NCBI GenBank assembly: GCA_016647705.1
Contig: CM028325.1
Span: 27,136,474-27,200,473, forward strand
DNA from: Eucommia ulmoides
Lineage: Eukaryota; Streptophyta; Magnoliopsida; Garryales; Eucommiaceae
Direction of reading: 5' to 3'
DNA length: 64,000 nucleotides
In this document: piece after piece, positions 22,401-30,355 of the stretch
How positions within the stretch are numbered: the first letter of the stretch is position 1
How the letters are laid out: every line of letters starts with the position of its first letter
Made by a program: the position numbers and the translations under genes
Notes under the pieces: generated by a model
Databases searched by the model: none
What the model was told of the DNA's origin: nothing
Seen by the model: only the letters and a program-made list of their open reading frames with translations

Positions 22401-24883
22401 ACATTTTAAAACAGAAAATCAAATTACCTTATTAACATAGTGAATTAACTTATCAATTTCCTTGAACCAAGACTCAGCATATTGATATTGAAAATCGTCG
22501 CCCATTGTCCACATAATATGATTCGTCCGAGTTACATTTGCCTGTTCATCAAGAGAATCCAAACTCTATGAAATACAACTGACTTACACCTTCATACCGA
22601 TTGCGTAGTCCTATGAAAAATTGTGAAGTAACAAAATTCGGAGTTTACCTGAGTTATTGCAGCATCAATGAAATCATTAACTCGTTGCTCAACATTATAG
22701 GCATATAGAAGAGGATTGTCCTGCATTTAAAATTTAATAATGAGAAGAAGAAGTTCACGGATAAAATAAACAACAAAACAAACACAATCATTTTTTCCAT
22801 ATTTTGTTCCTCATAACAGAACCTGGACTGGGACGAAATCAACATCAATTTCAAAACTGAAACCATCTGGAGGATTATAATGAACAGGGAATGCATTGGC
22901 AAATATCTGCAGGTGGTTCAGACATTTACATGTCAAAAAGGTTGAGCGACACAGACGAAAAATATGAAAATATAAGAGGAGTGGCTTCTTCCAAACCTGA
23001 GATGAAGACCCAAAAGTTTTGGACCCTCGCCATATGACTTCAAGAGATTTATCATCCTTGCGTTTTGCTCTGTCCTGATAATCAATACGTGCAAAATGCA
23101 CAGAGTCGAAGCCAAGCTGGAGGAATGAGAGAGAGAGAGAGAGAGAGTTCTTAGGTACTATTCCCTCAACATAATGAAAAATGTCATAAACATAAAGGGC
23201 AGCCCAGTTCATGAAGACTCCTGTTATTGCAGGGTCCGGGGAAAGTCAGATGAACGTAGCCTTACCCCTGTATACAGAGAAATTGTTTCCAAAATTTGAA
23301 CTTAGGACCTCTAGGTCACAATGGAACAACCTTACCATTGTACCCAAGCCCATCCTCAAAAAAGTCAAAAACATATTCTTCAAATTTGTGGCTGTTGGTA
23401 GTGAAGAACACACATCGGATTTGAAAAAACAAAAGATGGCGAAACTGTAATTTCAACCTCTGTCCCAAGTAGGTAAGCTTGAACAGAGGAGTGCCCAAAC
23501 GGATCAATCTGCCATCCTGCTCGAGGGGTTACATTAAATTGATCCTTTATCAAAAGATGACCGAGTGTCGTTTGGTCAATCATGTCTATGTAATGAGTAG
23601 CCGCTTCATCATGCATACACCACCCTCCATTTCTGAGTCAAATATTCATTCAGTTCAGACATTACTTTTCACACAGAAAAACTAAAAAGTACTTGCACAT
23701 GAATCACATACATGAATTCAAACCGGCCATCATGTACAAGCTTTCTTACTTCTTCCTGTATTTCTTGACTTTGCCCTTCCCACCACCGGTGAAAAAATGC
23801 CTATCATCACTAGCAGGCGTTATCGAGCAATCAATACAAAGAGACCAATGATCATTGGCACAGAACTACTAATTGGCAATAGTTTCAATCTCAAGGATTC
23901 AATTATGTACTTCAAAGCACACCCGCAACTAACAAAATGAAGTCAAATATAGCAATTTTTGTTTGATTATGGAGCGGATCGGGTGGACTCGTGGACCGTC
24001 CACGTGGGCCCCCCAAATTCCACGAATAGCCACCATGTAAATGGTGAGGCTCTTCCTCTCAAGGATCACGTCTATTCGATAGACATCCAATTGAAAGAAC
24101 ACACCCTTTGAGATTCTCTCTATAAATAGACATTGATACCTTTAAAGTTTCTAATCCCGTCAAATTACAGAAAAAAATTTGAGTGACCTTAGTTAGTGAG
24201 CGTATGGATATTATCGAAAACACTCTAGTAATATTTTTCTTGCCGACGAGAGAAGAAACGAAAAACGGGTTGTAAACCGGTCTTCCGAATCCAAAAGGTA
24301 CGCTTCCATTTTAATATTTCCACATTAGTTTACAATTTTGAATGCTGCGCAACCCATGTTCGAGAACCATAGAAACAAGAGCTAGTTTATCAAAAACAAC
24401 TTGAACACAGCAAGAATGAATGAACACAATCATAATCATCGAACGTGATGTTTACCATCTCCGCAAATACGAACTTCCTGCTTCGAACACGAAGCAGGGA
24501 CATAACAACCGAGTCCAGCACATTCTCAATACATGCACCCTGCACAAAAATCATCAAAACACACGTAATTCAGGTACCTGTTTTACTGATAATTTGTGGA
24601 AATCAAACCAAAATCTAAATTTAGACTAAAAAAAGAGTATGCATTGATCATCATTCGAAATGGTAACCTGAATACTGTTATTGGATCCAATATAGTACTG
24701 ATCAATAGTCTTCAACCAGCCCACGTCGTCATGGCTATGAGGAACCAAATGGACATTCAATTTGCCCTCAACAATGCCACCTCCAGTACTGTATCTGATG
24801 TTCTTCGCATTAACAAACCTATACGAACAAACAACGGATAAAATACCCAGCAAAGCGGAAACCGCGGCAGAAAATGCTCCCAT
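1..24883 (-). CDS. Alpha-mannosidase, GH38 family, copy A (3-prime part outside window)
   Basis: Exo-alpha-mannosidase that trims terminal mannose from N-glycans in the vacuole or apoplast (family knowledge). Coding exons read on the minus strand: 24668-24883, 24456-24539, 23712-23800, 23458-23632, 22997-23116, 22823-22906, 22649-22720, 22428-22541, 20084-20184, 19890-19983, 19601-19768, 19340-19438, 18683-18748, 18540-18596, 11496-11703, 10851-10987, 10573-10638, 10427-10486, 10226-10297, then the first 20 bases of exon 20 at 1-20. All are open and match copy B in length, except exon 1 (216 against 219 nt) and exon 12 (99 against 90). Residues 1-26 form a signal peptide. Zinc-site residues are present: His51 and Asp53 in HSHDDVGW, nucleophile Asp173 in QIDPFGHS, and the second His of QHHD. 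Exon 15 uses a GC donor. Introns 14 and 19 are inflated by retrotransposons. I see no stop or frameshift, so it may be functional if those introns are still spliced; its last ten or so exons are not visible. Confidence 0.9.
77..133 (-). repeat. LINE 3-prime tail fragment
   Basis: On the minus strand this stretch reads like the conserved 3-prime end of plant L1-type LINEs: a block around GTGGGACAAAGGCTTAG followed by a (TTG)n tail, here seen as (CAA)n at 84-99. It abuts the oppositely oriented LINE reverse transcriptase fragment that follows, inside intron 19 of mannosidase copy A. Confidence 0.5.
148..680 (+). pseudogene. LINE reverse transcriptase C-terminal fragment
   Basis: Translated pieces match the C-terminal part of plant L1-like reverse transcriptases, which is abundant as dead copies. 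The order is a piece with [14 protein letters not shown], then [20 protein letters not shown] and [12 protein letters not shown]. The pieces lie in different frames: a shift near 205-210, a stop after the WAVKTKYV piece at 352-354, and another break near 370-480. No catalytic RT domain or endonuclease is present, so it is a dead, 5-prime truncated copy. It sits in intron 19 of copy A on the opposite strand to the gene. A nearby relative is at 21640-22057. Confidence 0.75.
916..3054 (+). repeat. 5-prime LTR of the Tat/Ogre-like element
   Basis: Starts TGTAGACACGACATT and ends GCGTCA. It pairs along its length with 7737-9870. It holds a TATA box at 1208-1215, an A-run at 2429-2449, and a duplicated block of about 78 bp (1500-1577 and 1642-1719) sharing CGATGATCCGATGAAAACGT and a CGATCGTTAG motif. 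The duplication is present in both LTRs, so it predates this insertion. Confidence 0.9.
1208..1215 (+). promoter_or_regulatory. TATA box of the 5-prime LTR
   Basis: TATAAATA within a context conserved in the 3-prime LTR (8028-8035) and followed at the usual distance by a pyrimidine-rich stretch. Likely the element's core promoter; activity is inferred only. Confidence 0.6.
3057..3077 (+). promoter_or_regulatory. Primer binding site, tRNA-Arg type
   Basis: TGGCAACTCCACTGGGGATT lies two bases after the LTR. It matches the complement of the plant tRNA-Arg(ACG) 3-prime end at 18 of 21 positions. The three mismatches are all transitions at former CpG or CHG sites, as expected from decay of methylated cytosines. 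Confidence 0.75.
3606..5430 (+). pseudogene. Decayed gag of the Tat/Ogre-like element
   Basis: Capsid/nucleocapsid polyprotein remnant. An ATG at 3606 opens an N-terminal segment with a short coiled-coil ([17 protein letters not shown]). After a TGA at 4011-4013 the frame continues with a second coiled-coil and a retrotransposon gag core around [23 protein letters not shown] and [10 protein letters not shown]. It continues through [10 protein letters not shown] near 4660-4685. A TAG interrupts at 4362. A frameshift between about 4900 and 5045 moves the frame to a segment with [20 protein letters not shown]. This leads to a zinc-knuckle-like motif C-x2-H-x5-H-x4-C ([13 protein letters not shown]) at about 5237-5281, itself interrupted by TAA at 5240. 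The breaks at 4011, 4362 and 5240 look like C-to-T or G-to-A changes. No protease follows. Not functional. Confidence 0.8.
5431..7231 (+). other. Non-coding interior of the gag-only element
   Basis: This stretch replaces the whole pol region. I see no protease, RT, RNase H or integrase motif in any frame. It contains the short repeated phrases AGCCGAAGGCTGGGGCACAT and CAGCCACAAGCTGGGGTATA near 7100-7175, a feature often seen in the 3-prime untranslated part of Tat-type elements. Confidence 0.6.
7232..7614 (+). repeat. Tandem repeat before the 3-prime LTR
   Basis: Six imperfect units of about 55 to 68 bp. Each holds ACTCTAAACGATCCTCTAAA, then CGGACA, TTGTTCGTCATGAGT and, in most units, a second CGTCATGAGT. 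Units differ by point changes and T-run length. The open frame across part of it is a by-product of the period. Confidence 0.85.
7722..7736 (+). promoter_or_regulatory. Polypurine tract of the Tat/Ogre-like element
   Basis: ACAAATAGGGGCAGC immediately precedes the TG of the 3-prime LTR. It fits a plus-strand priming site of gypsy elements of this lineage. Confidence 0.6.
7737..9870 (+). repeat. 3-prime LTR of the Tat/Ogre-like element
   Basis: Direct repeat of 916-3054, starting TGCAAACATGACATT and ending GCATCA. It is followed by the GCACT target duplication and then by the remainder of the interrupted TRIM repeat. Confidence 0.9.
11040..11241 (-). mobile_element. TRIM family 1, truncated copy (intron 15 of copy A)
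   Basis: One terminal repeat begins TGTAGAGAACCC and contains the family blocks CTCAAAAGACGCCTTGTAAG and CTCAGGATCAGG. It is followed by part of the interior (CCCCCTCACG, ACAAACCACTGC). The second repeat is missing. The corresponding intron of copy B has no such insert, so it arrived after A and B separated. Confidence 0.75.
11494..11495 (-). other. GC 5-prime splice site of copy A exon 15
   Basis: The exon ends AAAAAG and is followed by GCAAGG, while copy B has GTAAGG at the same position. Phase and exon length (208 nt) are the same in both copies, so this is a GC-AG intron, not a lost exon. The intron is 508 nt in A and contains a TRIM piece. Confidence 0.75.
11704..13373 (-). other. Intron 14 of copy A, part 3-prime of the copia insertion
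   Basis: No gene. A poly-G run lies at about 11966-11986. Within 12300-12850 there are two imperfect copies of a roughly 130-bp block containing AATTGGG, TACGTAGGCAACCC or TACGTAGACAGCCC, and an AGCGC-rich phrase. This resembles a scrap of the Tat-type internal region (compare TACGTAGGCAATCTG at 7054). The rest is unassigned AT-rich sequence. Confidence 0.4.
13374..13535 (+). repeat. 5-prime LTR of copia element
   Basis: 162 bp, TG...CA. Contains TATAAATAAA at 13461-13470, followed by a conserved GGCTACCACAATGGTATAAG. Pairs with 18308-18469 at identical length. Confidence 0.9.
13536..13551 (+). promoter_or_regulatory. Primer binding site of copia element
   Basis: TGGTATCGATAGCAGG directly follows the LTR and resembles the initiator-Met tRNA type PBS (TGGTATCAGAGC) with changes. 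Confidence 0.7.
14176..14990 (+). pseudogene. Copia gag remnant
   Basis: The ATG at 14176 starts a copia-type gag: MSMATPQPL, then KLNGTNYL followed by a stop where Trp is expected (TAG at 14239). A capsid-like part follows with [19 protein letters not shown] (about 14325-14390) and [15 protein letters not shown] (about 14500-14545). Stops occur at about 14437 and 14647. A zinc knuckle C-x2-C-x4-H-x4-C ([14 protein letters not shown]) lies at about 14933-14974 after a glycine- and arginine-rich stretch. The upstream leader 13552-14175 is a non-coding leader rich in CCGCCG. Confidence 0.8.
15013..18240 (+). pseudogene. Copia pol remnant (protease, integrase, RT, RNase H)
   Basis: Protease-like [13 protein letters not shown] at about 15199 keeps the active-site Asp. 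A pre-integrase HHCC zinc finger ([10 protein letters not shown]...CEFCQLGKH) lies at about 15585-15690. Integrase shows FVDDFSR and ILRSDN, then a stop, and [14 protein letters not shown], where the expected catalytic Glu of the usual VAERKN is Lys. RT lies in a 449-codon open stretch (16166-17515) with LARLVAKGY-like, [11 protein letters not shown] and LVDDIVITG motifs; the usual YVDD is LVDD. RNase H (17759-18181) has [15 protein letters not shown] and KHIEVD. Stops occur at 15954, 17513, 17750 and 18179, among others. Dead copy. Confidence 0.88.
18308..18469 (+). repeat. 3-prime LTR of copia element
   Basis: 162 bp, TGTTAAAAGGG to TTTAACA, pairing with the 5-prime LTR. Differences are scattered substitutions, so this is an old insertion. 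Confidence 0.9.
18851..19265 (-). mobile_element. TRIM family 1, near-complete copy (intron 12 of copy A)
   Basis: Left repeat 18851 to about 18966, interior about 190 bp, right repeat 19173-19265. The minus strand carries the PBS TGGTATCAGAGCCAGG at 19172-19157 directly beside the right repeat, which fixes the orientation. The right repeat starts CG instead of TG and has lost its middle (the TTTATATATAGCTCAGG part). No target duplication is seen (GATAT left, TTATC right). No coding capacity. Confidence 0.8.
20484..20815 (-). mobile_element. TRIM family 2, complete copy (intron 8 of copy A)
   Basis: Terminal repeats of about 105-110 bp (20484 to about 20593, and 20711-20815) share TTCCAACTTAAAA, CATATGGT and AGATTCGA. 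The minus strand has TGGTATTAGAG at 20710-20700 next to the right repeat, a worn initiator-Met type PBS. Flanks are GCTTT and GTTTC, not a clean duplication. Interior is non-coding. Confidence 0.7.
21640..22057 (+). pseudogene. LINE reverse transcriptase 3-prime fragment
   Basis: Open segment 21646-22029 matches the extreme C-terminus of plant L1-like [53 protein letters not shown]. It is followed by a TTGTTGTTTTTGTTG tail and an A-run at 22037-22058. The 5-prime end of the LINE is missing. The preceding 240 bases are open but unrecognised. Same family as 148-680. Confidence 0.8.
22106..22330 (-). mobile_element. TRIM family 1, truncated copy (intron 8 of copy A)
   Basis: Begins TGTAGAATGCAATGGGCC, contains the ACGCCTTGTAAG and CTCAGGATCAAG blocks, then interior phrases (CCCCCTCACGCGCAGGGT). 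The second repeat is absent. Confidence 0.7.
23203..23358 (-). mobile_element. Au-type SINE (intron 4 of copy A)
   Basis: On the minus strand the 5-prime part reads as a tRNA-derived promoter with a box A-like TGGGTACAATGG and a worn box B near AAGTTCAAATTTTGG. Then come GTAAGGCTACGTTCATCTGA and CCCCGGACCCTGCAATAACA, which are the body of the Au SINE found across angiosperms. The open frames over it are meaningless. Copy B lacks this insert in intron 4. Confidence 0.8.
23830..24380. repeat. Unidentified insertion in intron 2 of copy A
   Basis: Copy B intron 2 is about 106 bp while copy A has 655 bp, so about 550 bp were inserted here. The insert holds a CTATAAATAGAC TATA-like site near 24120, a GTGGGCCCCCC run near 24006 and a promoter-like layout. 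This could be a solo LTR or LTR fragment read on the plus strand, but I cannot find clear TG...CA ends with a target duplication. Confidence 0.45.
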
Positions 24884-25002
24884 GTCAAATCCCGAACACC
24901 TGTTTCACGCAGGAGCCGCTGTTTCTGCTCCATAAATATACCCACATAATCTAATGTAGCCAATACGATCGTGGTGTTTGCTCCATAGCGACAAATAGGC
25001 AT
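24757..25002 (-). other. Upstream ORF overlapping the copy A start
   Basis: An 81-codon frame opens with ATG at 25002, 119 nt upstream of the mannosidase ATG at 24883. It runs out of frame across it, ending at 24757 within exon 1. The first 25 residues (MPICRYGANTTIVLATLDYV and onward) have counterparts at the same place in copies B and C. Either a regulatory uORF or simply conserved leader sequence; translation is not shown by sequence. Confidence 0.45.
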
Positions 25003-26838
25003 TGTTTTCTGCTTTGGAATGTAGCAGCCGGCCGCGGATTAGGGGCCTTAGGGCTTAAGGCAACGGTTTTTTTTTTTTTTCAGATGCAATGTCTGTGTGA
25101 ATTGTTTCTTGATGGGTACTGTTGGGGGCGGGGGGGAAGGATTATGCTTATTGAAGCAGTGGAGATTCATGTTTTTCTCCATTGATGAAGACTCAATACT
25201 CAAAGGTGAAGATGGAAGCGAGTTCGTTAATCTGAACCCGCTAGAAAATTTGTGATATGATCTAGAAAAAGAAAAATTAACGCTTGATGTGAATGTAAGT
25301 GTTCGTTACAATACTCCTTTGAATACCTCTTCTTATTTTAGTCCGTTTATTTCAAACTCACGATGATAAGGGTCAATTTTGGTTTGAGATTAATATAAAA
25401 ACTAAAATCAATGTTATCTTTTTGGTTTGAGATTAATATAAAAACTAAAATCAATGTTATCTTTGTTGATAAAAATATTTTTTCAATATTTTTTTTAATT
25501 CTTTTATTTTATTCTATTTTTATTTTTGTTTTTATTTTTTTTATTTTTATTTTTTTATTTTTGTCTCTCTCTTTCTATTTTTTTTTTATTTCATATTTTT
25601 ATTCAATTTTTATTTTTTATTTTTTGTATATAGTGTTTATAGAAAAAATTGAAAAACAAAAATTAAAACAAAAAAAACATTTAATTTTTTTATTTATCAA
25701 TTCCTATTTTATTTTATTTTTGTTTTATTTTTATTTTTGTGTATTTTATTTTTTAGATTTTTATTTTTGAATGTTTTTATTTATCAAAAATAAAAATAAA
25801 ATACAGAATAAAAGTAATAAATTTAAAAAATAAAAAAACAAGAGGGAGATATAAAGAATAGAAAACACAAAATATGAAATAAGTAACAAAAATATTATGT
25901 TGTAAGGATATTTTTTATTAATAAAATGTGATAGAAAGTATCTTACGTAACTAAACTGAAAAGATAAGGAGTCTTTTATTATAAAAATGACATGGAGTGT
26001 CATTAGTACTTATGAAAATTACAAGGGATGTTTCAAGTTTAAACTCATAGTTCAATTAATATTTTATTTTGTGTATTTGTCGTTTACTTTCCTTATCATT
26101 TTACCTAAAAGTACAAATTTTCACTATCATTTGCAAAATACTGGTCAATCCTCATTTTCAATCAAACACTTTTTAGTTCTCCTATAGGTAAAAACTTAAT
26201 AAATTTTTTATTGTTATGACAGTTTTACTCTTAAAAATAATTAAAAATTAAAATACATAATGGTCTCTTTAAGTTTTATTATTATTATTTTCTTTCTCCT
26301 CTCATCTTTTTCTTCTCCGGTGACTTTTTCAAGTCCTCTTCGATTGTTGTCTGGCCAGAAGCTATTATCGTCCCCGAAAAAGTCTAAAGTCTTCTATGTT
26401 GTCCATAACCACACCATTTATTACTTGTTGAAGGCCAGAAGCCTCAGCGCCAAGCTTCCACCTCGGTCGCGGTGAACAACGATCATCAAAAACTGAATTC
26501 GTCGTCGATCAAGTCGTCGCCCGGGATGACGCCAAAGCATTGTCTATCACACCCCACCCCGAGACCCATGCCCAAGGTGAGGCGCAACCTCAACTTGATA
26601 TTACTCAAGTATTTTTAGTATTTCGTTAACTAATAAATATTACTAACAATTGGTTAATATTTTTCTATAAATAAAATTATTAATCAGATTTTTTTTTTAA
26701 TTGTTGTCATAATAATTTTTGTACAGTTAATATTAACTTAAGAAACTGGACGTTTAATAATTTTATATAATTAGAAGAAATTGGGAATGAGAAATTTTTT
26801 ATTTTAGTGTCATGCATTTCATGTCATATTAAATTTAT
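25003..26838. other. Spacer upstream of copy A
   Basis: First about 150 bases are the copy A leader/promoter (homologous with copies B and C up to about 25060). A perfect 43-bp tandem duplication lies at 25377-25463. 25480-25770 is almost pure T-rich sequence and 25780-25870 is A-rich, so the block can fold on itself; its open frames are low-complexity artefacts. 26260-26480 has a short open frame with a hydrophobic start that I do not recognise. Nothing else is supported. Confidence 0.4.
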
Positions 26839-26918
26839 GGTTTAATAGCACTTTATTCCCTTATGTTTTGAACTTCGCCACTTATCCTCATGTGGTTTGT
26901 GAATCTAAGTGCAATACC
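26839..26918 (+). repeat. Left terminal inverted repeat of the Mutator-like element
   Basis: Pairs imperfectly with the reverse complement of 28985-29065. Conserved phrases are TTAATA-CACTTTA, CTTCGCCACTTA, GTGGT and AAGTGC. Confidence 0.75.
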
Positions 26919-26995
26919 AACTCCGTTGACGGAAAGGTTAAAATGTCAATTTTATCCTTATGTAATTATTGGGCTGTAAAGTGTAATTAACCCAA

Positions 26996-27946
26996 ATGAC
27001 TGAGGAAAATGAGACTCTCTCTCTAGGTAACGCTCTCTCTCCTAAAACCCTAGGAATAGCGACGGCAACAAACAGAGACCCTCCACCGCCGCCGCCTATT
27101 CAACCTGATTCCTCCGTTCGAATCCCGCCTCCGTCTCCTTCTCCAACCTCTGCCCCTCCCATCTCTAACCCTAAAACCACCCATCAGATTCCATTCGCAC
27201 AAAAATCGTTCGCGAGCTTATTGCAAACGAAAGCCCTAATTTTATCCAAGAAATAAGTGGAATCATACCATGGCGAACCTGCGGTCTTCTTCTCCGACGA
27301 AGAAGTGGCCAAACTCGCATCTCCATTTCGATTTGCACTGGTGGGTAAATTCACCCATGGCCGCCCTTCTTACGAAGTCATTAAAAAATGTACTTTGCTC
27401 TGAACTTGGTCGCTGGTTTTGAAATCGGATTCCTAGATCAGAAGCACATCCTCATTCAACTCAACTCCGATGAAGACTTCCAAAGGCTTTGGATTAAAGA
27501 TCAATAGTATGTACATTAATACCCTTTTCGAACTTTCAAATGGTCCCCTGATTTTCGTTCTATTTGTTGAATCTCCAATGGTACCTATTTGGATCCGTTT
27601 TGAGTTTTTGCCTATCCACTTCCACAACAAAGAGCCTTTGTTTTCTCTGGCCTCTGCCATCGGCACACCTCTTAAAATCGATTCTTCAACTTTCAATTTG
27701 TCTAAACCTAAAATTGCTAGAGTTTGCGTGGAAGGGAATTCGCGGCGTTCCACTCTCGAACGAATTTGGGTTGGCTGTGGTTCAAGAGGATTTTGGCAAT
27801 TGATTTCCTATGAATCTACTCCATCCTACTGAATCACTGCTTCAAGCTAGGTCATCTTGATCCCCACTGCAAAATGAAACAGCCCGATCCAAAAGGTCCA
27901 GTTATGGAAGAAAAATCTGCTCCTGTTGTTTCTAGAATCTAGAGCA
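26996..27946 (+). pseudogene. LINE ORF1-like (DUF4283) fragment inside the Mutator-like element
   Basis: The ATG at 26996 opens a proline-rich N-terminus (residues 25-50), then QIPFAQKSFASLL and a TAA at 27254-27256. The same frame continues with FFSDEEVAKLASPFRFALVG and GKFTHGRPSYEVIKK. A one-base shift near 27390 leads to GFLDQKHILIQLNSDEDFQR, and after further breaks to FRTFKWSPDF and EPLFSLASAIGTPLKIDSST. A CCHC-like knuckle (NHCFKLGHLDPHCKM) lies at about 27831-27880. This order (DUF4283 then zinc knuckle) is that of ORF1 of plant L1 LINEs. It begins about 75 bp inside the left TIR. Broken by at least two stops and shifts, so no intact protein. Confidence 0.75.
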
Positions 27947-28984
27947 GGAAATCTGCTCCCACTCTAGATCAAATCTCTGATTCGGTCTCTCTCCAATTCT
28001 TTCAATTTGTGGTTTAATTTTCAAATTCTTCCACAATGTTTTGAAGGAATCACTGCAAGTAGCCTGTGGTAAGTTATCCGCCTCAGAATTTTTGTTTATG
28101 TTCCATGTTTTCTGGGAATAGAAAGAGTGTGTGGGAACAGAAACACTAAACATCGCTGCAAGTCGCTGATGTTTGAGAAAACAAGAACATGCTAAATTTC
28201 CAATCTAAAAGAGTAGTGTTATGAGTTCATTGGCCAATATGACTCTAGCCGTTTAATCCACAGGAAAACTCAGGTATTTTAACATTAATCAAACTCTAGT
28301 TGGCAAATAAATCAGACCCAAGTTTTTTTTCTTTTTAATTACTTCTGCTGGAAGAAAAGGTAAAAAAATGAAGAATTAATTTGTATGTTCATATTCAAAT
28401 TTCCTCCTTGACCAGTCCTCTGGAGTCATCTTCAAGCGATCAGAGTCCATTTTTAAATGTCAAGGAAGATGGAATGGTGGTTGTTGCAAGTATTGAGCTA
28501 TAAAACAATGTAGAAGACCGATCTGGTCCATTTTGGACAGTGTTTGGATAGTGTTTTCTAGTTTTTTTATCAATAAATTTTAGTGGATAGTTATTGAAGT
28601 ATTTTAATAAAAAATTATGTATTACTATGGTATGTTATGGTGTAAATGTACTTATTGATATATTTTGAAATGTTAAATTGGTGTATTGTAATGAAATTGT
28701 GTAATTTGAGATGTATTAGACATTTGCATTTTTTTTTCCGGAATCACCACCATAAACACTTGAAGAAGGCATGAAAAATAAAAATAAGAGAGGGAGAAGA
28801 AAAAATAAAAGAAAAGGTTTGGTATAATGTAGAAAATGTGTGAGAAAATTAGATATTATATAGATAAATAGTGAGGGTAAAATGGGAACATCAAATAGGT
28901 AATTTGGAGGAAAAAAAACACAAAAATAATGTTCATCTTCATAAATGGCGCGTGAGCAACATATTTGTCAAGTTTGCTAGAAAA

Positions 28985-29065
28985 TATTAGATTCGCACTT
29001 TGATCTAAGACCACGGGGGTAAGTGGCGAAATTTAAATCACAGAGGGGTAAAGTGTTATTAACCC
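28985..29065 (-). repeat. Right terminal inverted repeat of the Mutator-like element
   Basis: Inverted partner of 26839-26918, ending GTTATTAACCC at 29065, followed by the TAGATTTAT target duplication. Confidence 0.75.
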
Positions 29066-29074
29066 TAGATTTAT

Positions 29075-29840
29075 TTAGTTAAATTCTTAGTTTAGATTAT
29101 GTCTGTAACAATTCGGTTTCTCATGACCATCACGCGATTTCTTCCAAAGAGAATTAAAATTAAAAATTAAAAATAACAAATATTTTATTACCTATAAATT
29201 TGAGAAATTTTACAAACTAGGGCGAGGATTGTAATTGTCAATTTATCGAATCAATTTTACAACAATAACAATAAATAAAAATATTAAAAAAAAAAAATGA
29301 AATCTAAATCCATTTATAATTCCTGCTGCAATTTTATTTTTAGCAATTCTGTAATAAAAACTGTAGAGTTGTGAGTTAAAACTCAGTAGAATTCTAATTC
29401 TTGTAATATGTGTATCCAATCAATACAACAAATAAACACATATGCATGTATCAAACATAATTTTTACATAATTATAATATTTCATGAAAATTAACAATTA
29501 TAATTCAATAACAATAACAACATAAATCACAAAAATAGAAAAATTAAATACATATATTAAAAAAATTAGAAATTCTACTCGAAATCGAAATTGATAATTG
29601 ACGGCACATAAAATTATCAATTATTTGTTCCTCTATTTCTATTTTTCACTTCTTTCTTTTTTCTTCATATTCTCTTTGTTTTCCTGTCTTCTTCTACTTA
29701 CTTTGCACGTCTCACTTCTCTCCCAATCCAATAGAATTGCCAATACCATATATCTATATATAAAGAGAAGGGACAACTACAACACACAGTTTCACATAAT
29801 TGTTACATGTGACTAACCCACAATAGAACTCAAACGTTAA
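29075..29840. other. AT-rich spacer
   Basis: AT-rich DNA with A-runs and a TATATCTATATATAAAG stretch near 29750. No open frame with recognisable content and no repeat ends found. Confidence 0.4.
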
Positions 29841-30355
29841 GGCCCTGTTTGGTAATCATTTATATTCTAGAAATTCTCATTCCATTCCCAGATTTTTAGG
29901 AATTCTGTTTGGGAACAACGTTTGGTAATTTTTGTTCTCGTTCCCATTCTATTCCCATTTGAGAATTGTGCCAATTTTTTTCTTAAGAAATGAGAAACAA
30001 AAAAAAATTGTTTCTTATTATTCCTATTCCATTCCCAAAACAATGTCACTGTTCATTTGCCGGCCGCCCACCGTCGCCGCCGCCCACCTTCCGGCAACTT
30101 CCTGTGCTACTTGCCGGCCACCGTCAGCCGCCGCCGCTGTCCGGCCAAAACAAAAAACAAAAATATAAAAATAAAATAAAATTGGTTTTAAGATAAAATC
30201 GTTACCAAATGCAATTCTGTTCCCAAAACAAAAAAAAAAATTATCGTTATCAAACGCGATTGTACTCCCAAGAAGGAAACAAAATTCTCATCCCATCCCA
30301 TTCCATTCTCATCCCACTGCTGAAATAAAAACAGAAACGGTTACCAAATGCCACC
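29841..30355. mobile_element. Tourist-like (PIF/Harbinger) MITE
   Basis: 515-bp element with terminal inverted repeats: left GGCCCTGTTTGGTAA, right end TTACCAAATGCCACC (reverse complement GGTGGCATTTGGTAA). Both sides are flanked by TTAA (29837-29840 and 30356-30359), fitting TTA-type target sites of Tourist elements. The interior is repetitive (TTCCCATTCCATTCCC) with a GC-rich CCGCCGCC core at 30060-30145. Open frames over the core are spurious. Confidence 0.75.

Larger units (their letters stand above)
26839..29065. mobile_element. Mutator-like element carrying a LINE ORF1 fragment (Pack-MULE-like)
   Basis: Terminal inverted repeats of about 80 bp: left 26839-26918 (GGTTTAATAGCACTTTA...) and right about 28985-29065, whose reverse complement begins GGGTTAATAACACTTTACCC. 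Shared blocks inside include TTCGCCACTTA and AAGTGC. Flanking 9-bp duplications TAAATTTAT (26830-26838) and TAGATTTAT (29066-29074) differ at one base. Long TIRs with 9-bp duplications are the signature of Mutator-like elements. There is no transposase. The interior 26996-27946 is a LINE ORF1/DUF4283-like coding remnant; 27950-28980 is unassigned. An element of this kind that carries foreign coding sequence would be called a Pack-MULE (inference). Confidence 0.75.

Noticed and set aside
23211-23450. Open frame next to exon 4 of copy A
   Set aside because: Covers the Au SINE and intron sequence on the strand opposite to the gene.
25411-26003. Long open frames on both strands rich in Phe, Ile and Leu
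   Set aside because: Products of T- and A-rich low-complexity DNA; no domain or codon signal.
26260-26475. Short frame with a signal-peptide-like start (MVSLSFIIIIFFLLSS)
   Set aside because: No relatives recognised, surroundings are low complexity, and no splice or downstream exon could be supported.
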